This document shows positions 1 to 5,545 of a stretch of DNA of 5,756 nucleotides, piece after piece. The position numbers were made by a program, and so were the translations under genes. How positions within the stretch are numbered: the first letter of the stretch is position 1; each line of letters opens with the position of its first letter. The notes below the pieces were generated by a model. That model was not told where the DNA came from. It searched no databases and was given only the letters and a program-made list of their open reading frames with translations. The DNA lies in NCBI GenBank assembly GCA_003132905.1, contig PKZC01000424.1, positions 16,816 to 22,571 of the forward strand. Reading direction: 5' to 3'. Origin of the DNA: Bryobacterales bacterium (GTDB lineage: Bacteria > Acidobacteriota > Terriglobia > Bryobacterales > Bryobacteraceae).

Positions 1-381
1 TGGGCGGCTGGCGAGCTGTTGCAGCCGGCCGAGCTTGCGCAGGCGATTCAATCGGGCAAGGCTCCCGTCCTCTTGTCGGTGGCGTTTCCGGTGTTGTATA
101 AGGGCAAGCACATCGTGCATGCCATCAACGCCGGTCCGACGTCGAAGCCGGAGGGGATTGAAGCGCTGAAAACCGCTGTTGCAAAGCTGCCGAAAGACGC
201 CGATCTCGTCATTTACTGCGGCTGCTGCCCGATGGGGAAGTGTCCGAACATTCGGCCCGCGTATCGCACGCTGAAGGAGCTCGGATTCACGCACGTACGG
301 GTACTGAGCTTGCCGACCAACTTGCATACCGACTGGGTGACCAAAAATTATCCTTCCGAAGGCAGCGGGGCCTCGAATTAG
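1..381 (+). CDS. Rhodanese-like domain protein with Cys-rich loop, 5' end outside window
   Basis: C-terminal part (126 residues) of a rhodanese-fold protein. The frame is open to the left edge, where it reads WAAGELLQPAELAQ. This looks like mature sequence, so the TTG at 19 is probably not the start and the true N-terminus, perhaps with a signal peptide, lies upstream. Rhodanese landmarks are the VLLSVAFPVLY strand, the HIVHAINAGP segment (matching the usual HIPGA), and the active-site loop after a beta strand, VIYCGCCPMGKCPNIRPAY (about 202-258). The cysteine after VIY sits where the sulfur-carrying cysteine of rhodaneses is found. Unlike the usual CxxGxR loop, this one is longer and holds four cysteines (C-x-C-C-x4-C). 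Known rhodaneses move sulfane sulfur; the substrate here is unknown, and the loop could also bind a metal. It ends 67 bases before the esterase gene. Confidence 0.85.
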   Translation, partial: WAAGELLQPAELAQAIQSGKAPVLLSVAFPVLYKGKHIVHAINAGPTSKPEGIEALKTAVAKLPKDADLVIYCGCCPMGKCPNIRPAYRTLKELGFTHVRVLSLPTNLHTDWVTKNYPSEGSGASN

Positions 382-397
382 GCGCCGGTTTTTACCG

Positions 398-413
398 CGT
401 CACGGCGTTGACG
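398..413. promoter_or_regulatory. Inverted repeat CGTCA-N6-TGACG between rhodanese and esterase genes
   Basis: CGTCA (398-402) and TGACG (409-413) are perfect inverted copies separated by six bases, and TTTCTT follows directly. It could be a weak terminator for the rhodanese gene (only 5 bp of stem) or an operator next to the possible esterase promoter. The sequence does not decide between these, and a 5-bp repeat can arise by chance. Confidence 0.25.
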
Positions 414-420
414 TTTCTTA

Positions 421-426
421 TATACT
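421..426 (+). promoter_or_regulatory. Possible -10 box for the esterase gene
   Basis: TATACT matches the sigma-70 consensus TATAAT at five of six positions and lies in a short AT-rich stretch of an otherwise GC-rich gap. No good -35 box stands at 16-18 bases: the nearby TTGACG (408-413) is only 7 bases away. Transcription would start near 433, leaving a leader of about 16 bases that still holds the ribosome binding site. Confidence 0.3.
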
Positions 427-437
427 TGCTTGGACGC

Positions 438-442
438 GGAGG
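438..442 (+). promoter_or_regulatory. Ribosome binding site of the esterase gene
   Basis: GGAGG lies six bases before the ATG at 449. This strong Shine-Dalgarno match fixes the start, and a good signal peptide follows directly. Confidence 0.75.
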
Positions 443-448
443 AAGAAC

Positions 449-1975
449 ATGAACCGAGCAGCGCTCATCGCAACTACCTTATTCGCCGTCAGTACGGCCG
501 GCGCGGCGATTGACGATCCGGTGCGACTCGACACGGGAATGATCTCCGGTGCCACAACGGACAGCCCAGAGGTGCACGTATTCAAGGGTATTCCTTATGC
601 CGCACCGCCAGTGGGCGATCTCCGCTGGCGTGCGCCGAAGCCGGCCGCGCACTGGGAAGGAACCCGCCAAGCGGATCAGTTCGGCCCGGTGTGCATGCAA
701 GGCGGCGGAAATAAGGAGATGAGTGAGGACTGCCTGTACCTCAACGTCTGGACGGGCGCGAAGGCGGCGAGCGAGAAGCGTCCCGTCATGCTGTGGATCT
801 ACGGCGGCGGTTACTCCAGCGGCTCGGGGTCTCAGCCCATGTACGACGGCGAGGCGCTGGCGAAAAAGGGCGCGGTAGTGGTGACGTTCAACTATCGGCT
901 GGGCGCATTCGGCTTCTTCTCCCACCCGGAGCTGACCAAAGAATCGGACCGGCGGGGCGCGGCGAACTTCGGCGTGATGGATTCGATCGCGGCGCTGCAG
1001 TGGGTGCAGCACAACATCTCGCGATTTGGCGGCGACCCCAAGCGCGTGACCATCTTCGGCGAATCGGCTGGCGCTGGGATGGTGGCGAACCTGATGACCA
1101 TACCCTCGGCGAAGGGCCTGTTCATCCGCGCCATCGGCGAGAGCAGCGCCTGGTCCACCGCCAGGATCGCCCCATTGAGCACGCTGGCGGATGCCGAGCA
1201 GGAAGGCGTCAAGCTGGCTGACGCGGTGGGTGCGAAGTCCCTGGCGGAGCTGCGTGCGAAACCGGCGGAAGCGATTCTGAAGGCCGGGCGCGGCCAGGGG
1301 CCGGTGGTAGACGGATACCTGATTCCGGAGGATCCGGGAAAGGTGTTTGCGGCGGGTAAGCAGATCGAAGTGCCGGTGCTGACGGGATCGAACCGCGACG
1401 AGTCGTTCGGGGGCAATCCGAAGTCAGCGGACGAGTTTGTACAGCAGGCGCGGATGCGGTTCGGCGACCTGGCGGATGCGTTTCTGAAACTCTACCCGGC
1501 GGCCTCTGACGAACAGGCGCGCGAATCAGCGTTCTATTCCGGGCGCGACGAGATGGCGTTCGTGATGCGGAACTGGGCGCGGCTGGCGGCCAAACCAGGC
1601 AAGTCGAAAGCGTTCGTATATTACTTCACCGAGCAGCCCCCACGGTTGCCGAACGCGCGTGGACCGTTTGCACCCGGGCCGCACGGCAGCGCCACGCATG
1701 TCTCTGAGATCCTCTACGCATTCGGCCATCTGGATGGGAGCCGGACGTGGACGGACAGCGACCGGCAGGTGGCGGACGCGATGTCGTCCTATTGGGTAAA
1801 CTTCGCAAAGAGCGGCGACCCCAACGGGAAAGGGCTGAATGGGATACAGCTGGATAAGTGGCCGGCGTATGACGGAAAGAACCAGAGCGTTATGGTGTTC
1901 GGCAATCCGCCGAGGGTGCGCAGTCGCCGGATGAGGCGCACCTTGCGTTCTTCCAATCGTATTTCGATAAGCTGA
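449..1975 (+). CDS. Secreted type B carboxylesterase (alpha/beta hydrolase), frameshifted at the C-terminus
   Basis: An exported serine hydrolase of the carboxylesterase/cholinesterase family that cleaves carboxylic esters; the natural substrate cannot be read from sequence. Residues 1-20 form a signal peptide (hydrophobic core, cleavage near STAGAA). Family marks in order: FKGIPYAAPPVGDLRW (about 45-60); a cysteine pair C82 and C95 (SEDCLYLNVW) in the position of the conserved N-terminal disulfide; oxyanion-hole glycines in WIYGGGY (116-122); nucleophile S206 in GESAG; catalytic acid E318 in GSNRDES; catalytic H417 in GSATHVSE. Length of 508 is normal. After NPP (residues 486-488) the reading turns into an Arg/Ser-rich tail (RSRRMRRTLRSSNR) unlike the family, while the -1 frame continues with a sensible end to 1986. 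The catalytic core is intact, so activity may survive. It stands alone, with its own ribosome binding site. Confidence 0.93.
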   Translation: MNRAALIATTLFAVSTAGAAIDDPVRLDTGMISGATTDSPEVHVFKGIPYAAPPVGDLRWRAPKPAAHWEGTRQADQFGPVCMQGGGNKEMSEDCLYLNVWTGAKAASEKRPVMLWIYGGGYSSGSGSQPMYDGEALAKKGAVVVTFNYRLGAFGFFSHPELTKESDRRGAANFGVMDSIAALQWVQHNISRFGGDPKRVTIFGESAGAGMVANLMTIPSAKGLFIRAIGESSAWSTARIAPLSTLADAEQEGVKLADAVGAKSLAELRAKPAEAILKAGRGQGPVVDGYLIPEDPGKVFAAGKQIEVPVLTGSNRDESFGGNPKSADEFVQQARMRFGDLADAFLKLYPAASDEQARESAFYSGRDEMAFVMRNWARLAAKPGKSKAFVYYFTEQPPRLPNARGPFAPGPHGSATHVSEILYAFGHLDGSRTWTDSDRQVADAMSSYWVNFAKSGDPNGKGLNGIQLDKWPAYDGKNQSVMVFGNPPRVRSRRMRRTLRSSNRISIS

Positions 1976-1986
1976 CGGCGCGATAA
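1912..1986 (+). other. Out-of-frame natural C-terminus of the esterase (frameshift remnant)
   Basis: Starting at the last base of the CCG codon at 1910-1912, the -1 frame reads E-G-A-Q-S-P-D-E-A-H-L-A-F-F-Q-S-Y-F and ends DKLTAR before TAA at 1984-1986. This is an amphipathic final helix of the kind that closes type B carboxylesterases (an acidic turn followed by an FF..Y helix). Adding one base near 1910-1912, for example restoring CCG-GAG from CCGAG, would give a 512-residue protein. No slippery heptamer is present, so programmed frameshifting is unlikely. A real one-base deletion or an assembly error explains it better. Confidence 0.75.
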
Positions 1987-2006
1987 ATTTAGCGCACACC
2001 CCCGGC

Positions 2007-2035
2007 TTGCGCAACGCGGCACCGCTTGTTAGCAT
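2007..2035 (+). promoter_or_regulatory. Possible extended -10 promoter for the cytochrome b-molybdoenzyme unit
   Basis: TTGCGC (2007-2012) and TAGCAT (2030-2035) are spaced by 17 bases. TGT directly precedes the second box, which fits the extended -10 pattern TGN. TAGCAT matches TATAAT at four of six positions and TTGCGC matches TTGACA at three of six, so each box is weak alone. Transcription would start about 6-7 bases after the -10, at or next to the ATG at 2041. Confidence 0.35.
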
Positions 2036-2040
2036 TCCGT

Positions 2041-2802
2041 ATGCGCGATTCCGCGTGGGTGGCAACCTCCGCCGCGGCCGTTCCTGCCAGGACGGTTCCC
2101 TCGCGGCACTCTGGCTTGGTCCGCATCACTCATTGGATTACAACCCTGTGCTTTCTTGCGCTGCTCGTCACGGGCGTTGAAATCCTGATCTCTCACCCGC
2201 GCTTCTATTGGGGCGAAACCGGCAACATATTCACTACGCCGCTTTTCAAAATCCCGATACCGTCCTCAAGGTCATCGGTCCCCACAGGCTACGGCTACGT
2301 GCTGCCTGACCAGAACGGCTGGAGCCGCTATCTCCACTTTCAAGCCGCCTGGGTGGCCGTGTTGACCGGCTTGTTGTATGTGATCTCCAGCTTCTTTAGC
2401 GGACATTTGCGGAAGAACTTGCTCCCCAACAGCGGCGATCGTTCGTGGCGGGCCTTCTCAACCGCCATCGCGAGCCATTTGCGATTCCAGCGTCCGAGTG
2501 AGGAAGAAGCCCGGACGTATAACCTGCTTCAGAAGCTCACCTACCTCGTCGTCATCTTCGTCCTGTTTCCCTTGGTGATCTGGACCGGTCTTGCGATGTC
2601 GCCTGCCATCGCGTCCGTGTTTCCGTCCGCCGTGTCTGTGTTGGGCGGCCAGCAATCGGCCCGCACCATTCATTTCTTCGTGTCCGTGGCCCTCCTGCTT
2701 TTCCTGTTGGTGCACATTATGATGATCTTTTTAGCGGGCTTCAGAACCAGGATGCGTGCGATGATCGCCGGCCACTCCAATACGACTGAGGAGCGCGCAT
2801 GA
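2041..2802 (+). CDS. Four-helix di-heme cytochrome b (b561 / hydrogenase-type b subunit family)
   Basis: Integral membrane cytochrome of about 253 residues, the likely electron partner of the molybdoenzyme encoded next. Four hydrophobic helices lie at about 26-50, 99-119, 165-185 and 209-232. The expected heme ligands are present: H31 (RITHW, helix 1), H99 (YLHFQ, helix 2), and H211 and H225 in helix 4 (TIHFF...LLVH), enough for two b hemes. The loop between helices 1 and 2 holds HPRFYWGETG, a stretch I recall from similar cytochromes paired with molybdoenzymes. The family links the quinone pool to a periplasmic partner; the direction of flow is not visible. ATG at 2041 is chosen over the in-frame TTG at 2026. 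Neither has a Shine-Dalgarno match. The stop overlaps the next start as ATGA, implying co-translation. Confidence 0.87.
   Translation: MRDSAWVATSAAAVPARTVPSRHSGLVRITHWITTLCFLALLVTGVEILISHPRFYWGETGNIFTTPLFKIPIPSSRSSVPTGYGYVLPDQNGWSRYLHFQAAWVAVLTGLLYVISSFFSGHLRKNLLPNSGDRSWRAFSTAIASHLRFQRPSEEEARTYNLLQKLTYLVVIFVLFPLVIWTGLAMSPAIASVFPSAVSVLGGQQSARTIHFFVSVALLLFLLVHIMMIFLAGFRTRMRAMIAGHSNTTEERA
2788..2793 (+). promoter_or_regulatory. Ribosome binding site of the molybdoenzyme gene
   Basis: GAGGAG lies inside the last codons of the cytochrome gene, five bases before the ATG at 2799. It supports that start and translational coupling of the two genes. Confidence 0.7.
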
Positions 2803-3557
2803 ACGATCTCTCGCGCCGAAAACTGATCGCAGCAGGGCTCGCGACCGCTGCGGGGGCATCGGGCCTGGCTGTGGCGAACAATCTTGCGCGTCGTTATGGA
2901 TTGATCCCACCCGACGATGCGGGTCCTTATGGCGTAGGCGAGACGCTGACCTATGCGGCGCAGAGGATACTGACCAGCCACTCATTGGCGCGGGAGTTTC
3001 CTCGGAGTGAAATTTCGAAACCTCCCTTCGCCAACGGTGAGCCTCCCAAGAGCGAAGAGTTCCGCCGGCTTCAGGCAGCAGGTTTCGCCGATTGGCGGCT
3101 CGCGGTGGATGGCATGGTAGCGCGGCCGGCCTCTTTCTCGGTTGCCGAACTTAAGACCCATCCGTCCCGCAGCCAGATCACTCACCTGGCCTGTGAAGAA
3201 GGCTGGTCTTTCATAGCGGAATGGATTGGCGTGCCGCTCTCGCACATCCTGGACGTGGTGGGTATTCTGCCCCATGCCAGATACGTGGTGTATTTCTCGA
3301 TAGAGCCGGATTGGTGGGACAGCGTGGATATGGCCGACGCCTTGCATCCGCAAACTCTTGTCACATACGGGATGAATGGCGGCGACCTTCCGGTGGGCCA
3401 CGGCGGGCCTCTTCGTCTGCGTGTTCCGCGACAACTGGGCTACAAAAACGTGAAATATATCACGCGCCTGACGGTAACGGATGATCTGACGCAGTTCGGG
3501 GCGGGTTTGGGTTCGGCGTCGCCGGAAGGTGGTTACGCCTGGTACGCGGGTATTTGA
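2799..3557 (+). CDS. Tat-exported molybdopterin-dependent oxidoreductase, sulfite oxidase fold (YedY/MsrP-like)
   Basis: 252-residue enzyme of the sulfite oxidase/YedY superfamily, expected to bind a single molybdopterin cofactor in the periplasm. The N-terminus carries a twin-arginine signal (SRRKLIAAG, residues 5-13) followed by a mild hydrophobic stretch to about 26, as expected for a protein exported folded with its cofactor. C132 in THLACEEGWS matches the Mo-ligating cysteine of YedY. The segment from about 174 to 228 (SVDMADALHPQTL, MNGGDLPVGHGGPLRLRVP, LGYKNVKYITRLTV) is the typical C-terminal half of the Mo domain. There is no dimerization domain or heme domain, and it is shorter than E. 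coli MsrP. By analogy it reduces or oxidises a small sulfoxide- or sulfite-like compound, but the substrate is not predictable. The gene overlaps the cytochrome b gene by four bases. Confidence 0.9.
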   Translation: MNDLSRRKLIAAGLATAAGASGLAVANNLARRYGLIPPDDAGPYGVGETLTYAAQRILTSHSLAREFPRSEISKPPFANGEPPKSEEFRRLQAAGFADWRLAVDGMVARPASFSVAELKTHPSRSQITHLACEEGWSFIAEWIGVPLSHILDVVGILPHARYVVYFSIEPDWWDSVDMADALHPQTLVTYGMNGGDLPVGHGGPLRLRVPRQLGYKNVKYITRLTVTDDLTQFGAGLGSASPEGGYAWYAGI

Positions 3558-3625
3558 CAGGCCACTCGACCTTAAGCCAAGTAAGCAGCCCGGCGCTTGC
3601 AAAAACCCTGTGTCAAAATCATTGC

Positions 3626-3630
3626 AGAGG
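3626..3630 (+). promoter_or_regulatory. Ribosome binding site that favours the TTG start at 3635
   Basis: AGAGG lies four bases before TTG 3635. The two other possible starts, TTG 3554 and ATG 3698, have no comparable purine run at a workable distance. The spacing is slightly short, so the choice is probable rather than certain. Confidence 0.45.
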
Positions 3631-3634
3631 CATC

Positions 3635-4744
3635 TTGGCACAGGAAGGCAGCACTCCCAGAGCGGCGAATTCAGGCTCCATCGGGTCCGTCCGCTTGATG
3701 GGCGTGCCAATTCGACTTCATTTCACTTTCGTTTTGCTGCTCATTTGTTTGGTAGTCATCGGCCTGAGCAGCAACCAATCGCCTGGGAATTACACGCTTT
3801 TTGTGCTGGCCGTGATCGCATCGGTGCTGCTGCATGAATTTGGCCACGCCTTCGTCAGTTCGCTCTACGGCATCCGAACGCTGGAGATCGTGATGTATCC
3901 GATTGGCGGCGTCGCGCGCCTGGAGCGTCCGGCCAAGCCGTGGGAAGAATTTTGGACCGCCCTCACCGGACCCGCGGTCAATCTCGCGATCGCCGGGTTC
4001 ATCATCGCTGTCCTTTATTCCGAGAAGCGCCCTCTGAATCTTTTCGCGCTGATGCAGCCGGCGGATGCCAATCTAGCAGACCGTATCGCTATCGCCAATC
4101 TTATCCTGGCCGGATTCAATCTGCTTCCTGCCTTTCCCATGGATGGCGGACGCATGCTGCGCGCAGTTCTCTCGCGTCTGAAATCGGAATACGAAGCCAC
4201 GCGCATCGCCACCTGGTCTGGCCGCATGCTGGCCATCAGCATGGGACTCTACGGATTCATCTATATGCCCATGCTGGCCTTCGTCGCATTCTTCATCTAT
4301 TTAGGCGCGGCCAATGAAGGCGCGGCTTCACGCGGACGATCGCTCACGCAAGGCATTCCCGTGCGGTCCGCTATGATGACCGGTTATCGCACGCTGGCGC
4401 ACGGAGCCACCATTCGCGATGCCGCGAATCTTTTGCTCTCCACTTCGCAACAGGATTTTCCCGTGGTGCTGGGCGACCAGGTGCTCGGTCTGCTGGGCCG
4501 CAACGCATTGTTGCGCGGGATGGCGCACGAAGGACCGGATGCCTACATCGCCGGTTACATGGAGCGCGACTTTCCGAGCGTTCCGCCCGACAAGGATCTG
4601 GCGGATGTTCTGCCGCTCATGGCCCACTCCGGCGCTTGCGTGCTCGTGATGCAAGAGGGCGTGCTGCTGGGCTTGCTGAGTTCGGAAAATCTTTCGCAGT
4701 TCCTGCTGCTGCGCAGTGTGGGGCTGCAACCAGCGGGAGATTGA
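3635..4744 (+). CDS. Site-2 protease family (M50) membrane metalloprotease with two CBS domains
   Basis: Intramembrane zinc protease of about 369 residues. Residues 14-32 (GSIGSVRLMGVPIRLHFTF) are the N-terminal strand and first helix typical of the CBS-bearing M50 branch. The zinc and catalytic motif HEFGH is at 67-71 in a membrane helix, and the third zinc ligand lies in NLLPAFPMDGG (162-172, D170). More helices follow to about 225. Then come two CBS domains, about 243-303 (VRSAMMTGYRTLAHGATIRDA...FPVVLGDQVLGLL) and 304-363 (YMERDFPSVPPDKDLADVL...GLLSSENL). CBS pairs commonly sense adenine nucleotides, so protease activity may respond to energy state (inference). The substrate is unknown. 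TTG 3635 is preferred because of its ribosome binding site and because ATG 3698 would cut the conserved N-terminal strand. TTG 3554, overlapping the previous stop, would add 27 residues without family character. Confidence 0.88.
   Translation: MAQEGSTPRAANSGSIGSVRLMGVPIRLHFTFVLLLICLVVIGLSSNQSPGNYTLFVLAVIASVLLHEFGHAFVSSLYGIRTLEIVMYPIGGVARLERPAKPWEEFWTALTGPAVNLAIAGFIIAVLYSEKRPLNLFALMQPADANLADRIAIANLILAGFNLLPAFPMDGGRMLRAVLSRLKSEYEATRIATWSGRMLAISMGLYGFIYMPMLAFVAFFIYLGAANEGAASRGRSLTQGIPVRSAMMTGYRTLAHGATIRDAANLLLSTSQQDFPVVLGDQVLGLLGRNALLRGMAHEGPDAYIAGYMERDFPSVPPDKDLADVLPLMAHSGACVLVMQEGVLLGLLSSENLSQFLLLRSVGLQPAGD
4735..4740 (+). promoter_or_regulatory. Ribosome binding site of the exported hypothetical gene
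   Basis: GGGAGA lies inside the last codons of the protease gene, seven bases before ATG 4748. With a gap of only three bases between the genes, it points to one transcript. Confidence 0.6.
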
Positions 4745-4747
4745 ACG

Positions 4748-5545
4748 ATGCGGAAGCTCTGCCTTTTGCTTGCCGCTTTTTGCCTGGTGGCCAGCGCTGA
4801 AAATCTGAAGCTCTATTTGAAGGACGGAAGCTATCAACTGGTCCGCGAGTATCAGGTGGTAAGCGACCGCGTGCGCTTCTACAGCCTGGATCGTGAGGAT
4901 TGGGAAGAGGTGCCTGCTTCCTTAGTCGACTTGGACAAAACCAAAGCCGAAATCAAAGCCCGCGCCGACGCGATCCATGCCGACGCCGCCGCACAGGACG
5001 CGGAAGACAAGGCGGAGCGCGCCGCGCGCAAAGAAGTGGCCAGCGTCCCCATGGAACAGGGCGTCTATCTGATCGACGATCAAAAGCCATCGCCGGGAAA
5101 TCTGACACCGCTGAAAATTGGTGAATCGAAAGTGGTGACCAACAAGCGCCGCAGTATCCTGAAGGCCATCAGTCCCATTCCCCTGGTTCCTGGAAAGGCA
5201 ACGCTCGAACTCGACGGGCTGCATTCTTCGCAAGGCACCCCGAATCGCAGCCCCGAATTTTACATCCGGCTCTCGGATGAAGAGCGCTTCGGCATCGTGC
5301 GTCTGAGTGAACACAAAAGCAATCGCGTGGTGGAAAAACTAACCATTCAACCAGTGGTCAACGAAACCGTGCAAGAACCAGATTTAGTGGAAGTGTTTCG
5401 CCAGCAGGTGGGCGATGGGCTTTTCAAGATCTGGCCGCAAAAGCCGCTCGATCCCGGCGAGTACGCGGTGGTTCAATATTCCGTGGAAAAACTGGACATG
5501 CAGGTCTGGGATTTCTTTATTGCGCCGGGAAGCGGCCCACAGTAA
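4748..5545 (+). CDS. Exported protein of unknown function with KDGSYQLVREY N-terminal domain
   Basis: 265 residues. A signal peptide (MRKLCLLLAAFCLVASA, cleavage after A17) is clear. There is no lipobox, so it is probably released to the periplasm. Three parts can be seen. Residues 18-62 form a small beta-rich unit (LKLYLKDGSYQLVREYQV..DRVRFYSLDREDWEEVPASLVD) resembling short SH3-like domains of exported acidobacterial proteins. Residues 62-97 are a highly charged Ala/Lys/Glu/Asp helix, possibly a coiled coil. Residues 105-260 form a beta-rich domain with PEFYIRLSDEERFGIVRL and, near the end, a GLFKIWPQKPLDPGEYAVVQY stretch. I recall similar proteins of unknown function in Acidobacteria. No catalytic motif is visible. 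It is very likely co-transcribed with the M50 protease. It has no membrane helix after the signal peptide, so it is not an obvious protease substrate. Confidence 0.85.
   Translation: MRKLCLLLAAFCLVASAENLKLYLKDGSYQLVREYQVVSDRVRFYSLDREDWEEVPASLVDLDKTKAEIKARADAIHADAAAQDAEDKAERAARKEVASVPMEQGVYLIDDQKPSPGNLTPLKIGESKVVTNKRRSILKAISPIPLVPGKATLELDGLHSSQGTPNRSPEFYIRLSDEERFGIVRLSEHKSNRVVEKLTIQPVVNETVQEPDLVEVFRQQVGDGLFKIWPQKPLDPGEYAVVQYSVEKLDMQVWDFFIAPGSGPQ

Noticed and set aside
386..397. CGGT-TTTT-ACCG hairpin after the rhodanese gene as a terminator
   Set aside because: The stem is only four pairs and the T-run is in the loop rather than after the stem.
479..1012. Long open frame on the minus strand inside the esterase gene (also 892-1416 and 1526-2065)
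   Set aside because: These are antisense shadows caused by high GC at third codon positions. Their products are rich in Arg, His and Pro and show no domain, while the plus strand carries the full esterase motifs.
1905..1975. Programmed -1 frameshifting at the esterase C-terminus
   Set aside because: The junction CCGCCGAGGG has no X-XXY-YYZ slippery heptamer and no obvious stimulating hairpin. Deletion or assembly error is simpler.
3554..3582. Perfect TTGACA at 3554-3559 as a -35 box for the protease gene
   Set aside because: No TATAAT-like box stands 16-18 bases downstream (CCAAGT at 17), so a promoter cannot be supported from this hexamer alone.
2982..3710. 242-residue minus-strand open frame across the molybdoenzyme gene
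   Set aside because: The product has no recognisable motif or sensible start context, and the opposite strand encodes a clear sulfite-oxidase-fold enzyme over most of it.
4328..4837. 169-residue minus-strand open frame across the CBS domains
   Set aside because: It is Gln/His-rich and motif-free, and it lies opposite well-conserved CBS sequence.
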